Notes: generated by a model from the sequence alone, not told the origin. A DNA stretch of 64,000 bases from Sulfuricurvum sp. (GCF_023229695.1 NZ_JALNYS010000014.1:1-64000), one strand, 5' to 3'. Counted from the first letter of the stretch, positions 18,697 through 26,968 are shown. Translations and numbers: made by a program.

Positions 18697-18890
18697 AGAC
18701 CATCGAAAATTATAAATTCCGTGACATGATCCTAAAAATCGGAAAAAAAGCGATCAAAGAGGCACAAGTACGGAGCCTTGCTAACGGTGTACCGAATGTC
18801 TATAGCCGAGACGGAGTTCCTTATTTTCAAATGCCAGACGGCGAAATCACCTCAAAAGTTCCGAAAGAGTACGAAGGGATTTATAAATAA
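18693..18890 (+). CDS. small partner protein left next to the zeta remnant
   Basis: A 65-residue protein with an N-terminal basic helix and a C-terminal segment NGVPNVYSRDGVPYFQMPDGEITSKVP. I recall a similar pattern (NG-x-PNVY-S-x-NG, LPDG-x-I) in short proteins next to zeta-toxin-like kinases. If so it may be the cognate antitoxin or an accessory protein. It overlaps the remnant stop by ATGA, with GGAGG upstream. Whether it is still functional without an intact kinase is unclear. Confidence 0.55.
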   Translation: MKTIENYKFRDMILKIGKKAIKEAQVRSLANGVPNVYSRDGVPYFQMPDGEITSKVPKEYEGIYK

Positions 18891-18898
18891 TTTTTTAT

Positions 18899-18925
18899 CC
18901 CGTTCGCCCTGAACCTGTCGAAGGG
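18899..18925 (-). repeat. Family C 27-bp repeat, copy 1
   Basis: The unit reads CCCTTCGACAGG, T, TCAGGGCGAACGGG on the minus strand. The same unit, with two changes, occurs on the plus strand at 40739-40765. This type of short sequence is scattered in many bacterial genomes. Confidence 0.75.
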
Positions 18926-18961
18926 TGAGAATGATATTGGTTTGTAAAAAAAAGTGTTATA

Positions 18962-18979
18962 ATGACAGAAAGCTGTCAT
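18962..18979. promoter_or_regulatory. promoter and operator of the Phd/ParE pair
   Basis: A TATAAT box (18958-18963) is followed at once by ATGACAGAAAGCTGTCAT, an 18-bp palindrome ending 12 bases before the Phd start. A palindrome just downstream of the -10 box is the usual place for antitoxin autoregulation. Confidence 0.65.
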
Positions 18980-18991
18980 AAAGGCAATCCC

Positions 18992-19246
18992 ATGCTAGCA
19001 TTAAACTACACCACCGCGCGTAACTCTCTCAAAACAATCATCGATGAAGTATGTGACAATAACGAAGAGGTGATTGTCACGACTAAAAACGACAAGAGTG
19101 TTGTCATTATGTCACTCGATGAATACAACCGCACCCATTCACAGCTCAAACGTGAGGTCAAAGAGGCGATGGAGCAGATCGAACGCGGTGAATACATGGG
19201 TATTGATGAAGCATTTGATAGTGTAATCACGAAATATGCGGATTGA
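18992..19246 (+). CDS. Phd/YefM family antitoxin
   Basis: About 84 residues. The N-terminal fold (MLALNYTTARNSLKTIIDEVCDNNEEVIVTTKNDKSVVIMSLDEYN) is the Phd/YefM DNA-binding domain. The C-terminal acidic tail would wrap the toxin. The start at 18992 is chosen because the family N-terminus is MLA-x-NYT-x-AR; the frame extends a few codons upstream over the operator. It overlaps the parE gene by 11 bases and should repress its own promoter through the palindrome upstream. Confidence 0.9.
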   Translation: MLALNYTTARNSLKTIIDEVCDNNEEVIVTTKNDKSVVIMSLDEYNRTHSQLKREVKEAMEQIERGEYMGIDEAFDSVITKYAD

Positions 19247-19514
19247 TTTCTCTCCCAAAGCACATCATCGATTGGAGATGATCGCTCAATACATCTATGA
19301 GCAGACTAAGTCCAAAAAACTCACACGAGAGTACTTGCAACGGCTTCGGGAATTTATCGTGTCTACGTTGAGTGCTTTTCCCTATGCGGGGCGAAGTTCG
19401 GAAGAACTGATCAGCGGTTCGCGTAAACTCGTTTATCAGGGGTATTCGATTATCTATACACTCGAAAAAGATCAAATTTGGATATTGACCCTCTATCGGG
19501 AAAACTTGCCGTAA
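19236..19514 (+). CDS. ParE/RelE superfamily toxin
   Basis: A 92-residue toxin of the ParE type: IDFSPKAHHRLEMIAQYI, then AGRSSEELI, then KLVYQGYSIIYTLEKDQIWILTLYRENLP, the C-terminal strand pair of the fold. The R-x-L-V-Y-x-x-Y-x-I-x-Y core is kept. The start overlaps the antitoxin gene. ParE targets DNA gyrase and RelE the ribosome; which applies here cannot be told. A broken paralogue lies just upstream at 18305-18496. Confidence 0.9.
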   Translation: MRIDFSPKAHHRLEMIAQYIYEQTKSKKLTREYLQRLREFIVSTLSAFPYAGRSSEELISGSRKLVYQGYSIIYTLEKDQIWILTLYRENLP

Positions 19515-19581
19515 TGTTTATTTATGATAGGGTGGAAAATGAGGCATTGAAGAGGGAAATTGAGGATAGAGAGGAAATATT

Positions 19582-22500
19582 TTGAAGATATATGAAGTAT
19601 TAAATAAACTATTTGAACAGCCATTTTTCAAAAAATTGATAGAAATAGTTAAATTCTTTAAATTACAAAAAAACTATTGGAGTGTTGCTTCACTGCTAAT
19701 TATTTTTATTATTGGGCAAGTTACTGCTTTAATTTCAAGTGATCAAATTGAACAAATTACTCAAAATAAACTTAATGATCAAACGATTGATATTTGGAAT
19801 AAGATATTTTGGAATCTTGTTGAGTTGATACTTACAAATGGGTCTTGGTGGGCACTATTATTAGGAATATCGATATTGATTTTGGTAACGTTAGTTAAGA
19901 TTTATGAGACTAAACATACATCAGGAGTCATTGATAGCATTTTATATAACAAATTTTTCGAATCATTTGATGTTTTTGAATATGAAATAAAACAAGCAAG
20001 TGATAATGTTGAATATATTCATGACACAAATAGAAATGCTGGAATAATTCAAATTAGAGAAGAAATAGACAAAACATTATCTGTTGGTAGTTCATCATTT
20101 GTTCGTATAGAAGGTTTCTCAGGAATTGGTAAAACTCGATTTATTTATGAAACACTGAATGATAATAAATATAAAAAGCATATTTTGTATGTTCAAAGTT
20201 ATGAGGAGTCAATTTTTGCTGATTTGAAAATATTATTAAGAAAACTTCCTACAGATAGAGAAATACTCATTTTCATTATAGATGAATGCCCCTACGAAGC
20301 ACATGTCAGAATATGTCGAGGTTTAAATCAATATTCAAATTTAATAGTGATCACCATAGATCAAGTCTTGTCACAACAAGATAAAACTAATTGTAAAGAC
20401 GAAAAAAGAATTACATTAGAGGGATTAGGCGAAATAGAAAGAGTCAAATTAATACAAGAAATAAATTCTAGGTTACCTGAAGATACAGCCAAAAAGATTG
20501 CTTTTTTTACTGAAGGATACCCAAGATTAGCAAAATTTATGGCTGAGTCTTATGATATTGAAAAAGGGGATACGAATGACCCTAATGAAAAAGCAAGATT
20601 ATTAGACCGTATTGTAGAAAAAGTAACTGCAAATAATGTAGAAAGCATTAAGTTGCTTCAAGTAATAGCATTATTTAAAATGTTTCCAAATAAAGCTGAA
20701 TTACAGCCCTATAAAAAGATTATTTTTGAACATTTAGGAATTAATCATGCATCAGCGTCACTCGCGATTAAAGACTTTATAAAAAAAGGAATTATCAGAG
20801 AAGGTGGAAGATTTTTATATATCAGTCCAAGACCTGTTTCTATTCATCTATTTAACCAATTTATAGAGATTAATGATTATGAATTTATTAATGAATTGTT
20901 TCAAAAACTAAATAATGAAGGTTTGATGAATAGTTTTTTTGAAAAACTTCAAGGTATTCCATTTGACGCACGTCAACACAAGGATTTACTTTTTCAAGTT
21001 TTATCGAAAATTACATATGAAGAAATAAAAGATGGATTTGGATCAAAAATATTTTACTCGTTATGTCTAAAAGATCGAGTGCTTTCTATAGAGATTTTAA
21101 ATAATTTACTCAGAGATAAAACTAAAGATGACTTGTTGCAGCTAAATGATGGAAGAAGATATTTAGTCCATTCGCTTGAAGAACTGATTGCATTTCAAAA
21201 TACATATTTGGAAAGTGTAAAAATATTGTTCAAACTTGCAAGAGCTGAAAATGAGTCATGGGGTAATAATTCGAAAGGGATATTTATTGAATCTTTTCAA
21301 TGGATTCTCGGAGGAACAGAAGTTAACATTGTAAAGAGACTTGAAGTATTAAAAAGTCTATATCAAGAATATATATCTGATGAAGATAGAATTATTTTAT
21401 TGAACGCATTAAAAAGAGCGTATCCTCAACATAATTATATGGCAACACATAAAAACCATTCGACTTTCCCAGAAGATATTCCAGAGCATTATCGTCCAAC
21501 TTCTCAAGAGGAGATTGATCTCTATTTTAAAAAATTAAAAGAGTTGATAGAGGTTTTTTATAACCTGTCATCTGAAGTAATACAATCGAAAATTATCAAT
21601 GATTTAATTGACTCATTTAGAATGCTAATACGGTACTCTCAGATCAATAATTGGATTTTAGATTTTATAGAACAATCAATTAATAAACATACTCAATTAA
21701 AGACACATTTTTTTGAAATCCTATCAATATTTCTTGAGTTTGACAAAGATGATAAATTATCAGACGATATTACAAATCGTGTCAGCAGTTTATATGACAA
21801 ATATACCAAAGCAGAAAGCATTGATGAGATAAGAGAATTGTTTTTGAACACGGAAAAATATAGATATTATTCTGAAGAAGTATTTGAAAATCACTGCCAG
21901 ACTATTGCTCAAGATATTGTGCAAAATAAAAATTTTGATGTTTTATTGAACAAAAACACTGCTAACCTCTTTGAACTCGGAAGAGAAGTGGCAAAAATTG
22001 ATGATGAGTCTAAACTGTATGAAGATATTTTGAATCTTATTCCTCTTTTGACACAAAATTCAAGTAATAGATTTGTTTTGGCTTATATTTTTAATAGTAA
22101 GATGGGTACTGAAGACAACTATGAAAAACTTTTTAAAGAAATTTACGCGAAACTAAATGATAAAAGTTTGATGTTTGATTTTATACATTATTCGAAACCG
22201 ACAGAAATAAGTATGAATTACATATGCAGACTTTTGGAAAATAAAGAAATAAAATCAGAAGTATTGGAAAACTTGACCTTTGGATTTTGGTTAAGAGAAC
22301 TTCAAAAAAGTGAATTCATCATTTTTATTGATAAGATTAATACCATAATAGAGGATAAATGCGATAGCTTTGATTTATGTATGCAGTATATTCATACAAA
22401 TAAAGACACGGAATTAATTAAAAAATACACAGAATACTATATTGAGCATAATCTATTTGGTTGTATTGGTAAGCGTAGAATGATAACCTATCTGAATGAG

Positions 22501-23142
22501 ATAGTTGATGAATACTTTTCAAGTAATTTTGAGTTGAATGAAGCATTACTAGCAAAGGTGTGGGATTTTATTTTAATAGAATTGAAAGGAAAGGGTAAAT
22601 TTGACGAAAGAACTTTTCAGCCAGTATATAAAATAATAAAAAGTAATTCAAATTACTTTTGGAAAAATATTAGAGATTTACTTGAAGAATTAAAACCTCA
22701 AAAATATCCACTTTATGGAAGTTTTACTCATTTTATGCAGGGAGGGTATTTATCAGATACATATGAACAATCTATATTTTCATTTATTGACTCAAATCAT
22801 GTAATAGATTGGTTAAAATCTACTTCTTTTAAAGAAGCCAAATACATTATTGCTGATACATTGAATATAGATTTTGAAACGGATTCTTTGCCTGAAATCG
22901 TTATTCAATTATTAACTGAGTTTTCTGATGACAGAGATTTATATGCAAGTATCAAATCAAGAAGTGAAGGTTGGACTGGCTCATATGTACCTGTAGCTAA
23001 TAAAAAAATCTCTAATATTGACAGAATGTTAGAATATTATCAAAATAATAAAAATGTGATAGAGTTTTTAAAATGGGCGAAAAAAAGCTTTGAATATCAC
23101 AGAGATAGAGAACAAATAAGAGATGAAGAGAGATTATATTGA
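19582..23142 (+). CDS. large membrane-anchored STAND-like NTPase, candidate defence protein
   Basis: A 1186-residue protein in strikingly AT-rich DNA. Two transmembrane helices lie near residues 33-52 and 88-107. They are followed by a P-loop (GFSGIGKT at 178-185) and a Walker B strand (ILIFIIDEC at 228-236). A winged-helix-like region follows. The remaining 700 or so residues are helical with no sequence repeats I can name. This layout (sensor-like helical C-terminus, NTPase, membrane anchor) is like STAND NTPases with a membrane effector. The start is TTG at 19582, with GAGG at the proper distance. It directly follows Phd/ParE. The exact family is not recognised. Confidence 0.75.
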   Translation: MKIYEVLNKLFEQPFFKKLIEIVKFFKLQKNYWSVASLLIIFIIGQVTALISSDQIEQITQNKLNDQTIDIWNKIFWNLVELILTNGSWWALLLGISILILVTLVKIYETKHTSGVIDSILYNKFFESFDVFEYEIKQASDNVEYIHDTNRNAGIIQIREEIDKTLSVGSSSFVRIEGFSGIGKTRFIYETLNDNKYKKHILYVQSYEESIFADLKILLRKLPTDREILIFIIDECPYEAHVRICRGLNQYSNLIVITIDQVLSQQDKTNCKDEKRITLEGLGEIERVKLIQEINSRLPEDTAKKIAFFTEGYPRLAKFMAESYDIEKGDTNDPNEKARLLDRIVEKVTANNVESIKLLQVIALFKMFPNKAELQPYKKIIFEHLGINHASASLAIKDFIKKGIIREGGRFLYISPRPVSIHLFNQFIEINDYEFINELFQKLNNEGLMNSFFEKLQGIPFDARQHKDLLFQVLSKITYEEIKDGFGSKIFYSLCLKDRVLSIEILNNLLRDKTKDDLLQLNDGRRYLVHSLEELIAFQNTYLESVKILFKLARAENESWGNNSKGIFIESFQWILGGTEVNIVKRLEVLKSLYQEYISDEDRIILLNALKRAYPQHNYMATHKNHSTFPEDIPEHYRPTSQEEIDLYFKKLKELIEVFYNLSSEVIQSKIINDLIDSFRMLIRYSQINNWILDFIEQSINKHTQLKTHFFEILSIFLEFDKDDKLSDDITNRVSSLYDKYTKAESIDEIRELFLNTEKYRYYSEEVFENHCQTIAQDIVQNKNFDVLLNKNTANLFELGREVAKIDDESKLYEDILNLIPLLTQNSSNRFVLAYIFNSKMGTEDNYEKLFKEIYAKLNDKSLMFDFIHYSKPTEISMNYICRLLENKEIKSEVLENLTFGFWLRELQKSEFIIFIDKINTIIEDKCDSFDLCMQYIHTNKDTELIKKYTEYYIEHNLFGCIGKRRMITYLNEIVDEYFSSNFELNEALLAKVWDFILIELKGKGKFDERTFQPVYKIIKSNSNYFWKNIRDLLEELKPQKYPLYGSFTHFMQGGYLSDTYEQSIFSFIDSNHVIDWLKSTSFKEAKYIIADTLNIDFETDSLPEIVIQLLTEFSDDRDLYASIKSRSEGWTGSYVPVANKKISNIDRMLEYYQNNKNVIEFLKWAKKSFEYHRDREQIRDEERLY

Positions 23143-23164
23143 TTTACGAAATTAAATTCATACC

Positions 23165-23764
23165 ATGACCCCCATCACCGATAACATGGACGTATTCGCC
23201 GAAAAATTCGAGAACGTTGATCTCTATGGCAAAAAGATCACCAAAGCCGAATTTGATGACTGCACCTTCGTTTCCTGCGATTTCAGCGAGACCTTTTTCT
23301 CCTTCTGTAAATTTACCGAATGCCGTTTTGAAAACTGCAATCTGAGCCTCATGAAGCTCACCAACACCAAAATGAGCGATGTCGATTTTGTCTCGTGCAA
23401 GATGATCGGGATCGATTGGACGATGGCGGATTGGAAGAGTCTTCTCAATGCCGACCCTTTGCGTTTTCGTGAGTGTATTCTCAATGATAGCAATTTTTTC
23501 GGGCTGAATATAGAGGGATTGGTGATGCGGGAATGCCGAGCCAAAGAGGTTGATTTTCGCAACGGGAGCTTTCAAAAAGCCGACTTTAGCTTGAGCGATT
23601 TCAAAGGGGCGCTGTTCGGTAATACCCACCTCGAAGGTGCCAACTTTACCGACTCCTCTAACACCTCTATCGATATACGCTCCAACCATCTCAAGGGGGC
23701 GATATTCAACCGTTATGAGGCGCTCTTTTTACTTGAATCGATGGGGATTGTGTTGGTTGATTGA
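23165..23764 (+). CDS. pentapeptide-repeat protein (Qnr/McbG-like)
   Basis: A 199-residue protein made of A(D/N)LXX-like pentapeptides with F and C at the centre (FDDCTFVSCDFSETFFSFCKFTECRFENCNL and so on), forming a quadrilateral beta-helix. Proteins of this type in the Qnr and McbG groups mimic DNA and protect gyrase. The composition is unlike the AT-rich STAND-like gene just upstream, so they are probably not from one transfer. The ribosome site is weak. A gyrase-protecting role near a possible gyrase-targeting ParE is tempting but is only inference. Confidence 0.88.
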   Translation: MTPITDNMDVFAEKFENVDLYGKKITKAEFDDCTFVSCDFSETFFSFCKFTECRFENCNLSLMKLTNTKMSDVDFVSCKMIGIDWTMADWKSLLNADPLRFRECILNDSNFFGLNIEGLVMRECRAKEVDFRNGSFQKADFSLSDFKGALFGNTHLEGANFTDSSNTSIDIRSNHLKGAIFNRYEALFLLESMGIVLVD

Positions 23765-23778
23765 GTTACATTCTTTGC

Positions 23779-23818
23779 TTGACACGCTAATTCAAAAACA
23801 CTACAATTGTATCTACAA
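23779..23818 (+). promoter_or_regulatory. promoter and operator of the RHH/RelE pair
   Basis: TTGACA (23779-23784), a 17-bp spacer and TACAAT (23802-23807) form a near-consensus promoter. The small palindrome TTGTATCTACAA (23807-23818) lies right at its start and may be the antitoxin operator. Confidence 0.65.
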
Positions 23819-23838
23819 ATACAGAACAAGGCAATCCG

Positions 23839-24069
23839 ATGAAACAGGCGATTAATATCCGTCTCGAAAAAGAGATGATTGAAGCGTTGGACGAATATGC
23901 GTCAGAGCTGGACAAAACACGTACGGGACTGATCGAAAAAGCGATAGAACTCTATTTTGATACGCTTGATGAGATGGTGGCGGACAAACGGATCGACAAT
24001 CTCAAAAGCGGAAAATCACACGTCGTATCCCTCGAAGAGGTATTTAAACAAGCCGGAATCAATGTTTAA
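23839..24069 (+). CDS. ribbon-helix-helix antitoxin (ParD/CopG-like)
   Basis: A 76-residue protein whose first 45 residues form a ribbon-helix-helix unit (KQAINIRLEKEMIEALDEYASELDKTRTGLIEKAIELYFD). An acidic/basic C-terminal tail would block the toxin. It has a near-consensus promoter and small palindrome upstream. Its stop region overlaps the start of the toxin by eight bases, the usual antitoxin-first layout. Confidence 0.9.
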   Translation: MKQAINIRLEKEMIEALDEYASELDKTRTGLIEKAIELYFDTLDEMVADKRIDNLKSGKSHVVSLEEVFKQAGINV

Positions 24070-24313
24070 AGTCGCATTTGAAAAAGAGGCGCAAAAAGAG
24101 TTTTTAAAACTCGCCGATGAGGCAAAAAATCTGATTGCCAAAAAAATTTTAGACCTGCAATCGGGTAACTTCACCGGAGACAAAGCCCTGAAAGGGAAAC
24201 ACAAAGGGAAATTCCGTAAACGTGCCGGAGATTATCGGGTGATTTATCTGCGCGAAAACGAACTGGTGCTGATTACGATTATCTGTGTGGCGCATCGCAA
24301 AGAGGTCTATTAG
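24062..24313 (+). CDS. RelE-type mRNA interferase toxin
   Basis: An 83-residue toxin (FKVAFEKEAQKEFLKLADEAKNLIAKKI, then KALKGKHKGKFRKRAGDYRVIYLRENELVLITIICVAHRKEVY). The KFRKRAGDYRVIY and AHRKEVY segments are the catalytic face and C-terminal strand of the RelE family. It would cut mRNA on the ribosome. The start at 24062 is the family start and overlaps the antitoxin. It is intact in full. Confidence 0.92.
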   Translation: MFKVAFEKEAQKEFLKLADEAKNLIAKKILDLQSGNFTGDKALKGKHKGKFRKRAGDYRVIYLRENELVLITIICVAHRKEVY

Positions 24314-24337
24314 CTAAGAGAAAGGATCTCATTGCTG

Positions 24338-24355
24338 CATCATCTTGACATGATG
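24338..24355. promoter_or_regulatory. promoter/palindrome before the BrnA-like gene
   Basis: CATCAT and ATGATG arms flank CTTGAC, so TTGACA (24345-24350) lies inside an inverted repeat. This is in keeping with an autoregulated antitoxin promoter, though the -10 is weak. Confidence 0.4.
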
Positions 24356-24378
24356 TATTGTAAAGGAGAGAAGTTATT

Positions 24379-24636
24379 ATGAAAAAAATCCCTGAACTAA
24401 AAACCGAAGAAGAGATTGCCGAGTTTTGGGACGAACACGATTCGGCGGAATATATCGATTGGGATAAAGCCAAACCGGTTCGCCTTACCAAGCTGCAAAA
24501 GAGCGCGAAAACGATCTCGATCCGTATGCCGATCGATATGATTGAAACGCTCAAAATCCAAGCGAACAAAAACGACATTCCCTATCAGTCGTATTTAAAG
24601 ATGTTGATTGCGGATGGGTTGAAGGCGCATGGGTGA
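24379..24636 (+). CDS. BrnA-like antitoxin without its toxin
   Basis: An 85-residue protein that opens like BrnA (EIAEFWDEHDSAEYIDWDKA) and ends in a ribbon-helix-helix segment (KTISIRMPIDMIETLKIQANKNDIPYQSYLKMLIADGL). BrnA normally follows the RelE-like BrnT toxin. Here the gene upstream is the RelE of another pair with its own antitoxin, and nothing else BrnT-like is in reach. It has GGAGAG upstream and its own possible promoter. The 3' end overlaps the convergent pseudouridine synthase gene by 42 bases. Confidence 0.78.
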   Translation: MKKIPELKTEEEIAEFWDEHDSAEYIDWDKAKPVRLTKLQKSAKTISIRMPIDMIETLKIQANKNDIPYQSYLKMLIADGLKAHG

Positions 24637-25350
24637 TTCGTTAGGTATCTCTTCTTGAGTTAATATCTGATACTCCCCCTCTTTTAAATCCCCCAGTCTC
24701 AAATCTCCGAAGTGTGAACGGTGGAGTGCGGTGACATGATTCCCCACCGCCGCAAACATCCGCCGTACCTGATGGTAGCGCCCTTCGGTGATTTCGAGTG
24801 CCACGTGAGTATCATCGAGTATCGTAAGCTTTGAAGGGAGGCAGGGGGTTTTTTCACCGTGCAACATCAACGTTCCCGAAGCAAATATTGCTGCTTCGTC
24901 TCCGTTTAGCGGTCGATCCAACGTCGCTTCGTACACTTTTGGCACTTTATGTTTGGGGGAGGTGAGGCGGTGTAGCAGTGCGCCGTCGTCGGTGAGGAGC
25001 AATAATCCGCTGGTGTCCTTGTCGAGCCGCCCTATGGTCGATATTTTCGGATCGCGCATTCTCCATCGTGGCGGGAGGAGGTCGTAGACGAGTCTCCCTT
25101 CTCCTTCATCATGGCTACAGACCAGCCCTGCGGGCTTGTACATCAAAATTACCATCCCAGAGGGGGGATCGAGGGGCTCGCCCTTGAAGCGGATCTCTTC
25201 GTGCAGCACTTTGGTGTCGGGTTTGAGAGGGAGATTTTCGGTGTGGGTGACTATGCCATCTTTGATGAGTGCCGCGACTTCGCGGCGCGCGCAATACCCC
25301 AGGGAGCCGAGGAGTTTGTCGAGGCGAACTTTAGAATTTGAGGTTTTCAC
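24595..25350 (-). CDS. RsuA/RluB-family pseudouridine synthase
   Basis: A 251-residue protein with an N-terminal S4 domain (VRLDKLLGSLGYCARREVAALIKDG) and the RsuA-type catalytic motif TIGRLDKDTSGLLLLTDDG. The C-terminal EGRYHQVRRMFAAVGN is present. The family modifies uridine 516 of 16S rRNA (RsuA) or 23S sites (RluB/E/F). The domain length and lack of extension favour RsuA, but the exact site is uncertain. It converges with, and overlaps, the BrnA-like gene. Confidence 0.88.
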   Translation of the reverse strand: MKTSNSKVRLDKLLGSLGYCARREVAALIKDGIVTHTENLPLKPDTKVLHEEIRFKGEPLDPPSGMVILMYKPAGLVCSHDEGEGRLVYDLLPPRWRMRDPKISTIGRLDKDTSGLLLLTDDGALLHRLTSPKHKVPKVYEATLDRPLNGDEAAIFASGTLMLHGEKTPCLPSKLTILDDTHVALEITEGRYHQVRRMFAAVGNHVTALHRSHFGDLRLGDLKEGEYQILTQEEIPNESPMRLQPIRNQHL

Positions 25351-25356
25351 AATTTT

Positions 25357-26010
25357 TTAAGAAAAAAGTTTGAGAAATGCTTTGAAATCAGTAAGGGCTT
25401 CATGCTCAAAATTCCAAATAGGTTTTTTGATGGCAATCTCATTTTTACATTTTCTATCAGCTTGTGTTTGTTCTCTTTTTGTGCATGTATCGTATCTTAG
25501 ATAGTTATTGACCCAAAATTTGTTAAATTCTTTATCACTGATTTTTTTGCCATTTTTATCAAGACATTCTCTCCAAGCATCTAAACAATCTGCATAAGTT
25601 GAGTCTTCTAATTTTACAGTTTTAAGGAGTGTTTCGAGTTCGCCGTGTCCATCTACATTGGTGATATAGCAGATAAATTCAAGATCAAGTTTATCACTTC
25701 TTATGGGTGTATTAATATTTTTGATTTCAATAGTATCATCAAACTTTTTAACAACAGAGTCGATCTGTGCTAACCGATTTTCGATACCTTCTTTATCAGC
25801 ATCGATAACAATGCCGATTTTAGTGTAGTCATCAAATTTAATCTCTTCGAGACATTGTAAAAGTTTTGCTTCTGAAAGACCGTTTAAGCATTCATAATCA
25901 TCTATCTGGCATATTGGCTGATTAACTTTTATGTCAATAGTCAAAGATTCACTTAATGCCTCAATAAAGTATTTGTCGTTATGACTCTCTACAATCAAAA
26001 GATTACTCAC
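25357..26010 (-). CDS. TOPRIM-domain protein (DUF3226-like), partner of the AAA ATPase
   Basis: A 217-residue protein with TOPRIM metal residues: glutamate 8 in LLIVESHND, then aspartates 70 and 72 in IGIVIDADKEG. The C-terminal region is helical and charged (TCTKREQTQADRKCKN). It overlaps the ATPase gene by eight bases and both are AT-rich. TOPRIM with a AAA ATPase is the layout of OLD nucleases, Gabija GajA and PARIS-like systems, here split into two genes. It is probably a nuclease effector. The exact subfamily is an inference. Confidence 0.7.
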   Translation of the reverse strand: MSNLLIVESHNDKYFIEALSESLTIDIKVNQPICQIDDYECLNGLSEAKLLQCLEEIKFDDYTKIGIVIDADKEGIENRLAQIDSVVKKFDDTIEIKNINTPIRSDKLDLEFICYITNVDGHGELETLLKTVKLEDSTYADCLDAWRECLDKNGKKISDKEFNKFWVNNYLRYDTCTKREQTQADRKCKNEIAIKKPIWNFEHEALTDFKAFLKLFS

Positions 26011-26968
26011 CTCTAAATTCTCCGTTATGAGATAGTGAATATTCTAATTGCTCTTTGTTTCGTTGTTTCACATTAATTTGGTTGGTTTTTTTACTTTGAT
26101 AAAATTCAAGATATACACCAGCATCTTCACAATTTACTTCATTAAATGCTTCAATGCATTCTTTTGAATGGGTGGTAGCAAATACTTGGCAATTTACATC
26201 TTTTGAAATTTGAAAAATCAGTTTCCAAATATTTTTAATTTGGGCATAGTGAATACCATTGTCTATTTCATCAATAAAAAGCTGGCCATTTTTAGATCCA
26301 TAAAGAGCACAAATTATTGAGATAAAATGTTTTAAACCATCCCCAAATTCTGTAAGATCAATGTATTCGTCATTTATTTTACATTTTGGCTTATCGCCTA
26401 TTACTTTGAAAAATTCAATCTTTGGATCAAAATTATTAATTAAATTATTAAGTTCATTTTCTTTGTCTTGTTCTTGAATAGCAATATAATTGGCAATTAA
26501 TTCTTGGTCAGAAAATCCAAAGTTATCAATATAGTCAACATTTGAACCTACATACTCTATTGAAAAATCATTTGCATTGATGATTTTTTCATTTTCATTA
26601 ATCATGAATAGATATTCTTTAATACCATCTTTATTTGAAAATTGAAATTTGATTTTTTGATTGTTTGAAGTTGTCGAATAATATTTTGTTGATTCTAAAT
26701 ATTCTTTTGGATTAAATTTTTTGTTTGTTGAGATAACCTCATTAAGGATATTAATATTTTCTCGTGCAACTTTAATATGTGCAAGAGAGGCCGCGAATGA
26801 TGCAACATTTTTTGTAAACGCATGAATGTAGCATGCTTCTAAAAAAGCAGTTTTACCTATATTGTTTTTGCCACCGATAAGATTAACGCGTCGCAAATTA
26901 TTTACTTCAAATTCATGGAAGCATTTAAAATCAACAATGTTAATCCATTTTAAAAAATGTTCTTCCAT
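26003..26968 (-). CDS. AAA_15/OLD-like ATPase, candidate defence protein
   Basis: A 321-residue SMC-like ATPase. The N-terminal strands (WINIVDFKCFHEFEVNNLRRVNLIGGKNNIGKTAFLEA) carry the Walker A at residues 32-40. GQLFIDEIDNGIH is the Walker B, and VFATTHSKECIEAF the switch histidine. It resembles the ATPase half of OLD-family and PARIS AriA proteins but is shorter than typical AriA. The TOPRIM gene overlaps downstream. The gene is AT-rich compared with the flanking RsuA and ABC-F genes, which points to transfer. Confidence 0.8.
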   Translation of the reverse strand: MEEHFLKWINIVDFKCFHEFEVNNLRRVNLIGGKNNIGKTAFLEACYIHAFTKNVASFAASLAHIKVARENINILNEVISTNKKFNPKEYLESTKYYSTTSNNQKIKFQFSNKDGIKEYLFMINENEKIINANDFSIEYVGSNVDYIDNFGFSDQELIANYIAIQEQDKENELNNLINNFDPKIEFFKVIGDKPKCKINDEYIDLTEFGDGLKHFISIICALYGSKNGQLFIDEIDNGIHYAQIKNIWKLIFQISKDVNCQVFATTHSKECIEAFNEVNCEDAGVYLEFYQSKKTNQINVKQRNKEQLEYSLSHNGEFRGE

